A stretch of DNA of 43,196 nt, taken from Bacteroidales bacterium. GTDB taxonomy: Bacteria; Bacteroidota; Bacteroidia; Bacteroidales; UBA932. The translations under genes were made by a program, and so were the position numbers. Positions 35,045 to 43,196 of this stretch are shown here, one piece after another (positions within the stretch are counted from its first letter, which is position 1; every line of letters begins with the position of its first letter). The notes under the pieces are model-generated. The model was not told the origin of the DNA and did no database searches. It saw nothing but the letters and a program-made list of their open reading frames with translations. The stretch covers positions 1 through 43,196 of the forward strand of contig JAFZFH010000154.1 in the NCBI GenBank assembly GCA_017555965.1, written 5' to 3'.

Positions 35045-35983
35045 TTATTCAATATCCTCCTTTGAGAAGAGAGATCCAACAAACTCCCTCTTATCAAAAA
35101 CCTTAAGATCGTCGATTCCCTCCCCGATACCAACAAACTTGATAGGAACCTTGAACTGATCTACAATGCCTACAACCACGCCACCTTTGGCAGTTCCGTC
35201 AAGCTTGGTAATTGCAAGAGCGGTAATATCAGTAGCACGAGAGAACTCCTTTGCCTGCTGGAACGCATTCTGACCGGTAGAGCCGTCAAGTACAAGAAGA
35301 ACCTCATGAGGTGCATCTGGAACAACCTTCCTCATCACGTTACGGATCTTTGTAAGCTCGTTCATCAGGTCAATCCTGTTATGGAGACGTCCTGCTGTAT
35401 CCACAAGAACCACATCAGCATTCTTTGCCACAGCAGACTTCACAGAGTCGAATGCAACTGAAGCAGGATCTGAACCCATATCCTGCTTTACTATATCTAC
35501 ACCAGCCCTCTCAGACCAGATCGTAAGCTGGTCTACTGCAGCAGCGCGGAATGTATCAGCAGCACCGAGAACAACCTTCTTTCCCTGTGCCCTCAGACTG
35601 CTTGCGAGTTTGCCGATAGTAGTGGTCTTACCTACGCCATTGACACCGACTACCATTATCACATGCGGCTTATGCGAAAAATCAAAAGGAACGACTGCAT
35701 CATCAGAAGTCTCTCCCTCACGGACATTAAGAAGGGATGCAATCTCGTCACGAAGCATATCCACAAGCTCGTTAAGAGACACATACTTTTCAGACCTTAC
35801 CCTTTCTTCAAGGTTCTCGATCACCTTCATAGTGGTCTCAACACCCATATCTGTAGCCAACAATGCCTCTTCAATTGCATCAAGCAAATCATCATCCACT
35901 TCAGTCTTTCCTACAATAGCTTTGGAAATCCTGTCAAAGAAACTCCTGTTGGTCTTCTTTACTCCTTTATCAAAAATACCCAT
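35045..35983 (-). CDS. ftsY: Signal recognition particle receptor FtsY
   Basis: FtsY is the GTPase receptor that docks ribosome-SRP complexes at the membrane. The 312-aa protein has the N domain (1-95) and G domain with P-loop GVNGVGKTT (113-121), the I-box DTFRAAAVDQL, DTAGRLHN and TKLDGTAKGG. The acidic A domain of E. coli FtsY is absent, as in most Bacteroidota. The first gene of the ftsY-to-deoC operon. Confidence 0.95.
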   Translation of the reverse strand: MGIFDKGVKKTNRSFFDRISKAIVGKTEVDDDLLDAIEEALLATDMGVETTMKVIENLEERVRSEKYVSLNELVDMLRDEIASLLNVREGETSDDAVVPFDFSHKPHVIMVVGVNGVGKTTTIGKLASSLRAQGKKVVLGAADTFRAAAVDQLTIWSERAGVDIVKQDMGSDPASVAFDSVKSAVAKNADVVLVDTAGRLHNRIDLMNELTKIRNVMRKVVPDAPHEVLLVLDGSTGQNAFQQAKEFSRATDITALAITKLDGTAKGGVVVGIVDQFKVPIKFVGIGEGIDDLKVFDKREFVGSLFSKEDIE

Positions 35984-36002
35984 AAAACATATGTTTAACC
36001 CG

Positions 36003-36010
36003 CAAATTTA
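36003..36010 (-). promoter_or_regulatory. -7 box of the ftsY operon
   Basis: TAAATTTG on the minus strand matches TAnnTTTG, 19 bases before the ATG. The -33 element would fall inside the terminator stem at 36031 and is not clear. Confidence 0.45.
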
Positions 36011-36025
36011 ATCATTTATAGGATA

Positions 36026-36062
36026 TAAAAAAAGTGGCAGGACAAAATGGTCCTGCCACTTT
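36026..36062 (-). terminator. Terminator of the rpmB-rpmG-DUF4295 operon
   Basis: A perfect 13-bp stem (36031-36043 with 36050-36062) and six-base loop, followed on the minus strand by seven T. It lies 18 bases after the DUF4295 stop. Confidence 0.9.
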
Positions 36063-36080
36063 CAATCTATCTAAAGAAAA

Positions 36081-36236
36081 TTATTTCTTTGCGAAGAAAT
36101 CCTTTGCCTTGTCCTCCTCAACGAGCTCTTCTGTAAATACATAAGCACCTGTCTTAGGAGACTTGTCCATGCGGATACACTTTACCATCTTCTTGAGTGT
36201 ACCGGCCTTGAAGGTTGCGACTGCTTTCTTTGCCAT
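36081..36236 (-). CDS. DUF4295 small basic protein
   Basis: A 51-aa protein reading MAKKAVATFKAGTLKKMVK at the start and ending KDFFAKK. DUF4295 genes lie beside rpmG and rpmB in nearly all Bacteroidota and are thought to encode a ribosome-associated protein. It is too short for ordinary ORF cut-offs and is easily missed. GGAGG (36246-36250) nine bases before the ATG is a clear Shine-Dalgarno, uncommon in this phylum. Twenty bases after rpmG. Confidence 0.85.
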   Translation of the reverse strand: MAKKAVATFKAGTLKKMVKCIRMDKSPKTGAYVFTEELVEEDKAKDFFAKK

Positions 36237-36255
36237 ATATCAATTCCTCCAAAAA

Positions 36256-36444
36256 TTATTTGATCTCGCGATGAAGAGTTACCTTCTTAAGGAACGGATT
36301 GTACTTCTTACGCTCCAGACGCTGAGTAGTGTTCTTCTTATTCTTTGTAGTGATGTATCTTGAGATACCTGGTACACCGCTTTCTCTCTGCTCAGTGCAC
36401 TCAAGGATGACCTGCACCCTGTTACCTTTTGCTTTCTTTGCCAT
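36256..36444 (-). CDS. rpmG: 50S ribosomal protein bL33
   Basis: A 62-aa bL33. [29 protein letters not shown] and the C-terminal LKKYNPF-like [15 protein letters not shown] are diagnostic. It is the zinc-free (C-minus) form, as only one cysteine is present. Eleven bases after rpmB. Confidence 0.95.
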   Translation of the reverse strand: MAKKAKGNRVQVILECTEQRESGVPGISRYITTKNKKNTTQRLERKKYNPFLKKVTLHREIK

Positions 36445-36455
36445 AATTCGTAAAA

Positions 36456-36698
36456 TTAAACAAGGTTAATAAATCCTTTCTTCTGAGCGTCCTTGATAGT
36501 AGCGTCGAGACCATTCTTCTCGATTGTTCTCATACCCTTGCAAGACACCTTGAGAGTGATGAATCTCTGCTCCTCCTCTGACCAGAACTTCTTGGTCTTG
36601 AGATTGAGGGCGAAGATGCGCTTAGTGCGTCTCTTAGAATGGGAAACATTGTTTCCTACCATTCTCTTTCTTCCTGTAACTTGACAAACCTTTGCCAT
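36456..36698 (-). CDS. rpmB: 50S ribosomal protein bL28
   Basis: An 80-aa bL28. The family start [20 protein letters not shown] and the segment [13 protein letters not shown] are diagnostic. First gene of the rpmB-rpmG-DUF4295 unit, with its own promoter at 36739-36770. Confidence 0.95.
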   Translation of the reverse strand: MAKVCQVTGRKRMVGNNVSHSKRRTKRIFALNLKTKKFWSEEEQRFITLKVSCKGMRTIEKNGLDATIKDAQKKGFINLV

Positions 36699-36738
36699 TG
36701 TATATAACTTTTTTAATTAATTCATTATTAGCGGGCTG

Positions 36739-36770
36739 CAAATATCGTATAAAAAAATTGCAATTGCAAA
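36739..36770 (-). promoter_or_regulatory. Promoter of rpmB-rpmG-DUF4295
   Basis: On the minus strand TTTG (36767-36770), 20 bases, GATATTTG (36739-36746). Only the first base of TAnnTTTG differs. It overlaps nothing but the last bases of lepB and is 40 bases before the rpmB ATG. Confidence 0.6.
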
Positions 36771-36774
36771 ATTT

Positions 36775-38118
36775 CTATACAAATTTGAAAAACCTGCGCC
36801 ATCTTATATTATTCGGGAACTGCTTGTTCCCATCGATAGAGAGCCAGATCAATGCCGGTTTTCCAACTATATGATCTTCAGGTACAAAACCCCAATATCT
36901 TGAGTCAAGTGAGTTGTGCCTGTTATCTCCCATCATGAAATAATAATCCTGTGAGAAAGTATAACTGTGAGCCTCTTCTCCATTGATGAAGATCACTCCG
37001 TCCTTAACCTCGAGGCTGTTGCCTTCGTAAGCTGTGATAATCCTTTCATAAAGCGGAAGATTATCTGTTGTCAGAGCGACTTCTACACCTTTCTGCGGTA
37101 TCCAGAGCGGACCGAAATTGTCTCTTGTCCACTTGTATTCAGCTGTGAACGGGAATATTGTCAGATATGAATCCGGAAAATCCGGAGGATAAGAGTCAAT
37201 ATTCTGTTCTACTGAAACCACATTAGGATAGGTCTTTATCTTTTCAAGCATCTCTTCAGTCAGAGGCATCGCAGGATATCCTGGAAGTTCCGGATGGAAC
37301 CAAAGTTCTCTGAGATTGAGTCCGAGCTTGTCGAGATTAACCGGATTGATCTTCTGTCCGTCAGTAACCACCTTATAGGTATTCTGTACTCCCGGCCAGA
37401 CTTCCTGAGCGACTGAATTGATATATACCGATCCGTCCTTTATCTCAAGTGTATCTCCGGCTGATGCAACGCATCTCTTGACATAATGGTCTTTCTTGTC
37501 AGCTGGTCTGACCTTTACCGGACCATATCTTTTGATCGTGTAGTCCCTTCCGAGAGTTCTTACATATGAGTAATAATCTGCGGCAGGATCCTTGACCAGG
37601 ACTGTATCGCCATGCGGGAATGCAAACACGACATAGTCTCCTGTCTCTACATGACCGAATCCCTTGAGTCTCTTATAATCATTCTGGATAAGTGTCGAAT
37701 ACGATTCCTTACCACGGATGACATTATGTGTAAAAGGGATTGTCAGAGGTGTCTGAGGCATCTTAGGACCATAAGCGAGCTTGCTTACAAACAGGTGGTC
37801 ACCTGTATAAAGCGAACTCTCCATGGATGATGAAGGAATCTTGAATGCCTGGAAAAAGAAAGTATTGACGAAGGTAACGACTACGACTGCGAATACTATG
37901 GAATCAAACCACTCAAGCAGAAAGTTACCCTTTTCTCCCTCCTTATACTCCTTCTTCCAGAACACCCACTTCACCTTCCTGGTGATATGATTATCGAAGA
38001 TAGGGACAAGGCCGAAGAGCCACCAATAATTTCCGAGCCAGATGACCCACAACAGATAGAGTACAGCCCAGATACCGAACCTCGTCCATTTGTTATGGTA
38101 GAATTCCTTCAGGCCCAT
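36775..38118 (-). CDS. lepB: Signal peptidase I
   Basis: LepB cleaves signal peptides of exported proteins. The 447-aa protein has two membrane segments (about 14-40 and 72-90), then the catalytic Ser98 in KIPSSSMESSL and Lys214 in HYVKRCVA, and the C-terminal MMGDNRHNSLDSRYWG box. A large insert (about 220-390) between the Lys motif and the MGDNR box is usual for Bacteroidota. ATG 38118 is used because the longer frame begins with TTG. Eight bases after rplT. Confidence 0.95.
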   Translation of the reverse strand: MGLKEFYHNKWTRFGIWAVLYLLWVIWLGNYWWLFGLVPIFDNHITRKVKWVFWKKEYKEGEKGNFLLEWFDSIVFAVVVVTFVNTFFFQAFKIPSSSMESSLYTGDHLFVSKLAYGPKMPQTPLTIPFTHNVIRGKESYSTLIQNDYKRLKGFGHVETGDYVVFAFPHGDTVLVKDPAADYYSYVRTLGRDYTIKRYGPVKVRPADKKDHYVKRCVASAGDTLEIKDGSVYINSVAQEVWPGVQNTYKVVTDGQKINPVNLDKLGLNLRELWFHPELPGYPAMPLTEEMLEKIKTYPNVVSVEQNIDSYPPDFPDSYLTIFPFTAEYKWTRDNFGPLWIPQKGVEVALTTDNLPLYERIITAYEGNSLEVKDGVIFINGEEAHSYTFSQDYYFMMGDNRHNSLDSRYWGFVPEDHIVGKPALIWLSIDGNKQFPNNIRWRRFFKFV

Positions 38119-38126
38119 CAGCAAAA

Positions 38127-38471
38127 CTATTTTACAGAATTGATAATAGCCTCAAATGCCTGAGGATTGTTCATGGCAAGGTCTGCGAGAACCTTACGGT
38201 TCAAGCCGATGTTCTGCTTAGCGATGCGTCCCATGAACTGAGAATAAGTCATACCGTACTGACGTGCGGCTGCGTTGATTCTCTGAATCCAGAGAGCGCG
38301 GAATGTACGCTTCTTGTTCTTACGGTCACGGTAAGCATATGTAAGACCCTTCTCATAGGTGTTCTTTGCTACCGTCCAAACGTTCTTTCTTGCGAGAAAA
38401 TTACCGCGGGTTCTTTTAAGAATCTTCTTGCGGCGTGCCCTTGAGGCAACTGAATTTACCGATCTTGGCAT
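38127..38471 (-). CDS. rplT: 50S ribosomal protein bL20
   Basis: A 114-aa bL20, needed for early 50S assembly and a known autoregulator. Diagnostic segments are [27 protein letters not shown]-like [17 protein letters not shown], and [17 protein letters not shown]. Preceded by an unusual structured leader (38472-38564). Confidence 0.97.
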   Translation of the reverse strand: MPRSVNSVASRARRKKILKRTRGNFLARKNVWTVAKNTYEKGLTYAYRDRKNKKRTFRALWIQRINAAARQYGMTYSQFMGRIAKQNIGLNRKVLADLAMNNPQAFEAIINSVK

Positions 38472-38487
38472 AAATTTAACTGTTTTA

Positions 38488-38529
38488 TGGAGGCAGTGTC
38501 CATCTTTGGAGCTTTTCGACTGCGTTCCA
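38488..38529 (-). promoter_or_regulatory. Possible RNA leader of rplT
   Basis: In the rpmI-rplT gap, TGGAGGCAGT (38488-38497) can pair with ACTGCGTTCCA (38519-38529), and an inner TCCA/TGGA hairpin (38499-38510) sits within. This could be an L20 autoregulatory leader, as bL20 binds its mRNA in other bacteria. The structure is by eye only. Confidence 0.35.
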
Positions 38530-38564
38530 AGTTTAACTTAATTTTTTACTGTGTAATCCGAAAA

Positions 38565-38759
38565 TTACATACCCAACAAAGCTTTGACTCTCTTCTCGTC
38601 TACGTTAGCTACGAGTGCAATGTGAGTCAAATTTCTCTTCTGCTTCTTGGTCTTCTTTGTGAGAATGTGGCTCTTAAAAGCGTGCTTTCTCTTAACTCTT
38701 CCCGTTCCGGTAAGCGTGAAACGCTTTTTTGAACCGGAGTTGGTCTTAATCTTTGGCAT
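38565..38759 (-). CDS. rpmI: 50S ribosomal protein bL35
   Basis: A 64-aa bL35. [20 protein letters not shown] and [20 protein letters not shown] are diagnostic. Located between infC and rplT as in most bacteria. Confidence 0.96.
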   Translation of the reverse strand: MPKIKTNSGSKKRFTLTGTGRVKRKHAFKSHILTKKTKKQKRNLTHIALVANVDEKRVKALLGM

Positions 38760-38807
38760 AGTTAAATTTGATTTAGTTAATAATTATTTGTTATCCAATC
38801 GCTTGGA

Positions 38808-39410
38808 TTACTTTTTCTTTACAGGGGCGATCATCATGATCATTCTTTTACCCTCGAGCTTAGGCATCTGCTCTGCTCTTCCGTACTCCTCGAGTTCCAC
38901 TGCAAAACGAAGGAGAAGCTTCTCTCCCTGGTCAGCATAGATAATCGAGCGTCCTTTGAAGAAGACAGAAGCCTTTACCTTCGATCCTTCCTGGAGGAAC
39001 TCCTGAGCATGCTTCAACTTGAACTGGAAATCGTGCTCATCAGTATTCGGACCGAATCTGATCTCCTTGATGACTATCTTGGCAGCGTTTGCCTTCATCT
39101 CCTTAGCTTTCTTCTTCTGCTGATAGAGATACTTCTGATAGTCCATGATCCTACATACAGGAGGATCTGCCTTCGCACTAATCTCCACCAGATCAAGATC
39201 CTGCTCATCCGCCATTCTCAAGGCATCTCTAAGAGAGAACACTCCCTGCTCAGGAATATTTTCTCCAACCAGACGAACCTGAGATGCGGTGATCTCTTCA
39301 TTGATTCTCAATCCGTCTTCGTCCTTCTTTACATTGTTAGGCTTCTGGCCTGGACGAGTGGTAGGTCTTGGGCCACTTGGGCGCGGACCTGGTTTAAATG
39401 GTGCTGCGAT
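38808..39410 (-). CDS. infC: Translation initiation factor IF-3, with AUC start
   Basis: IF-3 blocks premature subunit joining and checks start codons. The family core starts RINEEITASQVRLV and continues LDLVEISAKADPPVCRIMDY and IRFGPNTDEHDFQFKLKHA. No ATG lies upstream in frame. Reading back 34 codons gives a basic Pro/Gly/Arg-rich N-terminus, as in other Bacteroidota IF-3, down to an ATC codon at 39408-39410. This is preceded by AGGAGG (39419-39424) at 8 bases. AUU/AUC starts are known for infC, which represses itself through its own start codon. A TTG at 39311 is the alternative and gives a 167-aa protein. Length with ATC is 200 aa. Confidence 0.85.
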   Translation of the reverse strand: MAAPFKPGPRPSGPRPTTRPGQKPNNVKKDEDGLRINEEITASQVRLVGENIPEQGVFSLRDALRMADEQDLDLVEISAKADPPVCRIMDYQKYLYQQKKKAKEMKANAAKIVIKEIRFGPNTDEHDFQFKLKHAQEFLQEGSKVKASVFFKGRSIIYADQGEKLLLRFAVELEEYGRAEQMPKLEGKRMIMMIAPVKKK

Positions 39411-39418
39411 AAATAAAT

Positions 39419-39424
39419 CCTCCT
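39419..39424 (-). promoter_or_regulatory. Perfect Shine-Dalgarno of infC
   Basis: AGGAGG on the minus strand, eight bases before the proposed ATC start. Strong Shine-Dalgarno sites are rare in this phylum. This one supports the AUC start. Confidence 0.75.
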
Positions 39425-39449
39425 ATAAGTTAAGTTATTAATATATTGT

Positions 39450-41408
39450 CTATGACAACTGCTGCCTGATCTCTTCAGATACCAGAGCAACGAAGTCTTC
39501 TGCTGACATAGAACCTGCGTCTACACCGCCCTGTCTTCTGACAGAAACCGTGCCTTCGTTCATTTCTTTTTCGCCAACAATCACGAGGAATGGAATCCTC
39601 TTGAGTTCACTCTCACGGATTCTCTTACCAAGTGTTTCGTTTCGGTCGTCAATAGAGGCGCGAATATCGGAATTATTCAGCAAATCACAAACTTTTTTTG
39701 CATATTCCTCGTATTTTTCGCTGACTGGCACGATGTTAACCTGATCCGGAGTAAGCCAAAGAGGAAGTTTTCCACCTGTGTGCTCAAGAAGTACAGCCAC
39801 AAATCTCTCAAGAGATCCGAATGGTGCACGATGGATCATGATCGGACGGTGCTTCTGGTTGTCGCTTCCGATGTATTCGAGTTCGAAACGCTCAGGAAGG
39901 TTGTAGTCAACCTGGATTGTACCGAGCTGCCACTTTCTTCCGATAGCATCCTTCACCATGAAGTCGAGCTTAGGACCATAGAATGCTGCCTCACCGTACT
40001 CTACCACAGTGTTGAGACCCTTCTCCTGGGCTGCCTCGATGATAGCTGCCTCAGCCTTCTCCCAGTTCTCGTCTGTTCCGATATACTTAGACTTGTTGTT
40101 AGGGTCACGGAGAGAAACCTGAGCGACATACTCATTGAAGTTCAAAGTCTTGAACACGTAAAGAATGATGTCGATCACCTTGCAGAACTCCTCCTTCAAC
40201 TGGTCAGGACGGCAGAAAAGATGTGCATCATCCTGAGTGAAGCTACGTACACGTGTAAGACCGTGAAGCTCACCGCTCTGCTCATAACGATAAACTGTAC
40301 CGAACTCAGCAAGTCTGAGAGGAAGCTCCTTATATGAACGAGGCTTAGCTCTATAGATCTCACAGTGGTGAGGACAGTTCATCGGCTTGAGGAGATACTC
40401 CTCGCCCTCCTGCGGTGTATGGATAGGCTGGAATGAATCCTTTCCATATTTTGCATAGTGACCTGATGTCACATAAAGATCCTTGTTTCCGATATGCGGA
40501 GTTACTACAGGGAGATAGCCATATGACTTCTGAAGCTTCTTGAGGAAGTTCTCAAGACGCTCGCGAAGTGCAGCACCCTTAGGAAGCCACAATGGAAGAC
40601 CCTGACCTACTCTCTGAGAGAATGTAAAGAGCTCCATCTCCTTACCGATCTTTCTGTGGTCACGCTTCTTTGCCTCCTCCATCATCTGGAGATACTCGTC
40701 AAGCAGAGACTTCTTAGGGAAAGTCACACCGTATACACGTGTAAGCATCTGACGGTCCTGGTCACCTCTCCAATATGCACCTGCGATTGCAGTAAGCTTT
40801 ACAGCCTTGATCACAGATGTATCCTTAAGGTGCGGTCCACGGCAGAGGTCTGTAAAATCACCGTTCGAGTAGAATGTGATTGTACCGTCCTCGAGCTCGC
40901 TGATGAGTTCGCACTTGTACTCGTCACCCTTCTCTGTAAATGTCTTGAGTGCCTCGGCCTTAGAGACTTCTGTTCTTACGAAAGGATTCTTCTGACGTGC
41001 AAGCTCGATCATCTTATCTTCGATTGCCTTAAGGTCAGCCTCTACAAGAGTCTTCTCACCGAAGTCAACATCGTAGTAGAATCCTGTCTCTATTGCAGGT
41101 CCGATACCGAACTTCACTCCAGGATAAAGAGCCTCGAGTGCAGCTGCGAGAAGGTGTGAAGAAGAATGCCAGAAAACATGCTTAGCCTCTGCATCCTCCC
41201 ACTTGTGGAGACGGATTGCAGCATCCTCTGTAATCGGGCGTGTCACATCATATACTGTACCCTTTCCTGTCATGTCAGCCGTCGTCACAACAGTTGCAGC
41301 CAGAACCTCCGCTGCAAGTTTGGGGCTGATACTCTGTGCAATGTCGAACGCTGAGACGCCGCTTTCGTACTGTCTCACGCTGCCGTCAGGAAATGTAATA
41401 TTGATCAT
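39450..41408 (-). CDS. thrS: Threonine-tRNA ligase
   Basis: ThrS charges tRNA-Thr and removes wrongly attached serine. The 652-aa protein has an N-terminal TGS domain (1-60), the editing domain with [12 protein letters not shown] and CRGPHL, and a class II catalytic core with [22 protein letters not shown] and FGSLERF. A C-terminal anticodon-binding domain follows. First gene of the thrS-infC-rpmI-rplT-lepB unit; 39 bases separate it from infC. Confidence 0.97.
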   Translation of the reverse strand: MINITFPDGSVRQYESGVSAFDIAQSISPKLAAEVLAATVVTTADMTGKGTVYDVTRPITEDAAIRLHKWEDAEAKHVFWHSSSHLLAAALEALYPGVKFGIGPAIETGFYYDVDFGEKTLVEADLKAIEDKMIELARQKNPFVRTEVSKAEALKTFTEKGDEYKCELISELEDGTITFYSNGDFTDLCRGPHLKDTSVIKAVKLTAIAGAYWRGDQDRQMLTRVYGVTFPKKSLLDEYLQMMEEAKKRDHRKIGKEMELFTFSQRVGQGLPLWLPKGAALRERLENFLKKLQKSYGYLPVVTPHIGNKDLYVTSGHYAKYGKDSFQPIHTPQEGEEYLLKPMNCPHHCEIYRAKPRSYKELPLRLAEFGTVYRYEQSGELHGLTRVRSFTQDDAHLFCRPDQLKEEFCKVIDIILYVFKTLNFNEYVAQVSLRDPNNKSKYIGTDENWEKAEAAIIEAAQEKGLNTVVEYGEAAFYGPKLDFMVKDAIGRKWQLGTIQVDYNLPERFELEYIGSDNQKHRPIMIHRAPFGSLERFVAVLLEHTGGKLPLWLTPDQVNIVPVSEKYEEYAKKVCDLLNNSDIRASIDDRNETLGKRIRESELKRIPFLVIVGEKEMNEGTVSVRRQGGVDAGSMSAEDFVALVSEEIRQQLS

Positions 41409-41457
41409 ATCGTACTAATATTTATATATATAAAAAAGTCTTATCAATCCAAGAATG

Positions 41458-41465
41458 CAAAGGTA
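41458..41465 (-). promoter_or_regulatory. -7 box of the thrS operon
   Basis: TACCTTTG on the minus strand, an exact TAnnTTTG, 49 bases before the thrS ATG. A TTG occurs about 22 bases upstream of it as a possible -33. Confidence 0.5.
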
Positions 41466-41477
41466 TGAATTTTTTCT

Positions 41478-41485
41478 TATCTTTG
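41478..41485 (+). promoter_or_regulatory. -7 box of the DUF4199 gene
   Basis: TATCTTTG, an exact TAnnTTTG, 13-19 bases before the possible start codons at 41499 and 41505. It faces away from the thrS box 12 bases to its left, so the two promoters overlap. Confidence 0.5.
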
Positions 41486-41498
41486 TACAACTAAAGAT

Positions 41499-42059
41499 AT
41501 GAATATGGAACAAAATGTAATTCAGAAGAATATGTGGAATACAGCCGGCAAGGCAGGCCTCTTTCTTGGACTTGCAGCAGCAGCTTTCCTTTTCATCTCA
41601 CAAGGTCTTGAACAGGCTGGGATTCCGGCTATCCTCAAATCGATCCTGAATTTCATACTATGGTCTGCAAAATTCGTGGGATGCATCTGGATAATGAAAT
41701 TCTTCATGAAGAAGTCTGCATCGGAAAACGAATCGGTTACAAATTCCGACACATTCAAACTTGGCATGACGATGGCATTTCTTTCAGCCCTCGTATATTC
41801 TGCCTTTGCATTTGCTAATGTGGCATTCATATCTCCAGATCTCTTTGAAGGTCAGATGGAAGCGATAATGCAGCAGATGGCTCCGATGATGGACTCCAAT
41901 ACAATGTCAATAATGGAGAAGTATCAGGACAATCTTGCACAGATCACATTCTTCTCGAATCTGATCTACTGCTTCCTATATGGAATGATTCTTTCATTCA
42001 TACTTTCACGCAACATCCCGAGCAAGGATCCGTTTGCAGATTACAAACCAGCAGAATAA
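41499..42059 (+). CDS. DUF4199 membrane protein
   Basis: A 186-aa integral membrane protein with about four helices (19-36, 44-67, 86-108 and 150-168). The layout and the Bacteroidota setting beside a GtrB-type glycosyltransferase match the DUF4199 family. Function unknown. ATG 41505 (MEQN) is an equally possible start. Nine bases separate it from the next gene. Confidence 0.72.
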   Translation: MNMEQNVIQKNMWNTAGKAGLFLGLAAAAFLFISQGLEQAGIPAILKSILNFILWSAKFVGCIWIMKFFMKKSASENESVTNSDTFKLGMTMAFLSALVYSAFAFANVAFISPDLFEGQMEAIMQQMAPMMDSNTMSIMEKYQDNLAQITFFSNLIYCFLYGMILSFILSRNIPSKDPFADYKPAE

Positions 42060-42068
42060 TCAGAAGCC

Positions 42069-43031
42069 ATGGAATACACTAAAGATCTGTCTATAGTAAT
42101 TTCATTGTACAATGAAGAAGAATCCCTTAAAGAACTTGTCGCATGGATTGAAACCGTGATGACCAGGGAGGGATACAGATATGAAATCCTGATGGTTGAC
42201 GACGGAAGTACTGACGGATCATGGAATCTGATCAGAACGCTATCAGAAAAGAACGGAAATATCAGAGGTATATCATTCAGACGTAATTACGGTAAATCAG
42301 CAGCCCTATTCCACGGATTCAAGGCAGCAGAGGGAAGAGTTGTAGTGACCATGGATGCTGATCTTCAGGACTCACCTGAAGAAATTCCTGAAATGTACAG
42401 GATGGTTACTAAGGAGGGCTATGATATCGTATCTGGCTGGAAAAAACAGCGTTACGACAATAAGCTCACTAAGAATCTCCCTTCAAAGCTATACAACTGG
42501 ACAGCCAGAAAGATCACAGGAATCAAGCTCCATGACATGAACTGCGGTCTCAAGGCATATAGAAACGAGGTTGTAAAACACATCGAGGTGTATGGAGAAA
42601 TGCACCGTTATATACCATATCTTGCTAAAAATGCAGGTTTCTGCAGAATAACTGAGAAGCCTGTACAGCACCAGAAAAGAAAATATGGTGTCAGCAAATT
42701 CGGATTGGAAAGATTCGTTAACGGATTTCTTGATCTGATATCGCTCTGGTTCCTCAGCAAGTTCGGTAAGAAACCTATGCACTTCTTCGGATTTACAGGT
42801 ATCCTGATGTTCCTTACAGGCGGATTCATGACAATCTGGATCATTGTCGAAAAACTCATTCAGCAGAGTAACGGACTGATATTCAGACCTGTAACAGAGC
42901 AGCCGCTTTTCTACCTGGCACTATTGGCAGTGGTATTGGGATTCCAGTTGTTCCTCGCAGGATTCATCTGCGAAATGATCTCACGCAACAGCACAGAACG
43001 TAATCAATACAATATCAGAGAGGAGTTTTAA
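42069..43031 (+). CDS. GtrB/ArnC-type polyprenyl-phosphate glycosyltransferase
   Basis: A 320-aa GT2 enzyme with a membrane tail. The GT-A domain shows SIVISLYNEEESL, MVDDGSTDGSW, RRNYGKSAAL, DADLQDSPEE and KYGVSKFG. Two C-terminal helices (about 238-262 and 280-303) anchor it in the inner membrane. Relatives move a sugar from a nucleotide donor to undecaprenyl or dolichyl phosphate. It is probably cotranscribed with the DUF4199 gene. Ends in a terminator overlapping its stop codon. Confidence 0.88.
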   Translation: MEYTKDLSIVISLYNEEESLKELVAWIETVMTREGYRYEILMVDDGSTDGSWNLIRTLSEKNGNIRGISFRRNYGKSAALFHGFKAAEGRVVVTMDADLQDSPEEIPEMYRMVTKEGYDIVSGWKKQRYDNKLTKNLPSKLYNWTARKITGIKLHDMNCGLKAYRNEVVKHIEVYGEMHRYIPYLAKNAGFCRITEKPVQHQKRKYGVSKFGLERFVNGFLDLISLWFLSKFGKKPMHFFGFTGILMFLTGGFMTIWIIVEKLIQQSNGLIFRPVTEQPLFYLALLAVVLGFQLFLAGFICEMISRNSTERNQYNIREEF

Positions 43032-43045
43032 ACTCCTCTTTTTTT
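43020..43045 (+). terminator. Terminator of the DUF4199-glycosyltransferase unit
   Basis: GAGGAGTT / AACTCCTC with a three-base loop, then seven or more T. The left arm contains the last codons of the gene. Confidence 0.85.
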
Positions 43046-43071
43046 ATGCTGTATAATAATGATTATATAAC

Positions 43072-43104
43072 AAAACACCCCGTCATCGTATGATGACAGG
43101 GTGT
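43072..43104 (-). terminator. Terminator of the rRNA operon (3' of 5S)
   Basis: A 13-bp stem with one mismatch (43075-43087 with 43092-43104) followed on the minus strand by TTTTG. It lies just after the 5S rRNA end. Confidence 0.7.
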
Positions 43105-43113
43105 CGTATAAGA

Positions 43114-43196
43114 AAGTGGCAGCTACCTACTCTCCCACCTGGTGGGGCAGTACCATCGGCGATGGTGAGCTTAACTTCTCTGTTCGGAATGGGAAG
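43114..43196 (-). rRNA. rrf: 5S ribosomal RNA, 3' part (partial)
   Basis: The minus strand reads the conserved 5S segments CCGAACAGAGAAGTTAAGC, and later CCACCAGGTGGGAGAGTAGG, which form the loop B-C and helix IV-V region, ending GTAGCTGCCACT. The 5' part is beyond the window. It implies an rRNA operon upstream on the minus strand outside this region. Confidence 0.93.

Noticed and set aside
39311-39410. Separate small gene upstream of the infC core
   Set aside because: The frame is continuous with IF-3 and the amino-acid pattern matches the usual N-terminal extension.
1-43196. Defence system, phage, CRISPR array or biosynthetic cluster
   Set aside because: No nuclease, helicase, integrase, transposase, repeat-spacer array or NRPS/PKS genes were found. 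The window is housekeeping and envelope genes.

Overview
The window is a compact, mostly housekeeping segment of a chromosome from a Bacteroidota bacterium, most likely order Bacteroidales. The support is lineage-typical gene content: DUF4295, DUF4296, DUF3575, FimA/Mfa2 fimbrial lipoproteins, a DUF4922-SpoIID fusion, a NamZ/DUF1343 muramidase, a large signal peptidase I and many SCxx-type lipoprotein signals. The promoters also fit, being TTTG-N19-23-TAnnTTTG and not -35/-10. I cannot name a genus from sequence alone. There are no insertion sequences, integrases, CRISPR arrays or phage genes.

Layout. 1-734: end of rpmH (bL34), a terminator, tadA, tRNA-Gln. 735-900: an unusual stack of four hairpins. 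902-5533 (minus): DUF3298-type lipoprotein, class I fumarase, prfB (RF2, no programmed frameshift visible), asnA. 5602-7294 (plus): murI and a NodB-type polysaccharide deacetylase lipoprotein. 7311-7410: a large structured inverted repeat between convergent operons. 7423-18362 (minus): a tightly packed nine-gene operon, in transcription order HU/CCDC81-PE-repeat membrane protein, acyl-ACP thioesterase, Nudix hydrolase, GT2 glycosyltransferase, DUF4922-SpoIID fusion, AmpG-like transporter, serpin lipoprotein, NamZ muramidase, DUF6515-like secreted protein. The middle of this operon reads as a peptidoglycan processing and recycling module.

18490-22567 (plus): tRNA-Asn with promoter and terminator, a 5' remnant of a C26-peptidase-like lipoprotein gene, a GH3 glycosidase lipoprotein, and a D-2-hydroxyacid dehydrogenase. 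22605-28518 (minus): tRNA-Leu, then a five-gene fimbria-like operon (HExxH metallopeptidase lipoprotein, DUF3575 barrel protein, OmpA-like/TPR lipoprotein, FimA-type fimbrillin, Mfa2/FimB-type anchor). 28590-35983 (minus): a continuous operon ftsY-pheT-DUF4296-amidohydrolase-radical SAM-dtd-deoC ending in a strong terminator. 36081-41408 (minus): translation genes in two units, rpmB-rpmG-DUF4295 and thrS-infC-rpmI-rplT-lepB. infC appears to begin at an AUC codon behind a perfect AGGAGG. 41499-43031 (plus): DUF4199 membrane protein and a GtrB/ArnC-type glycosyltransferase. The window ends in the 3' part of a 5S rRNA gene on the minus strand.

The most unusual items are the metallopeptidase-headed fimbrial operon, the muropeptide operon carrying a serpin, the AUC-start infC with strong SD, and two structured intergenic elements (741-890 and 7311-7410). 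Nothing amounts to a clearly new defence or mobile system.
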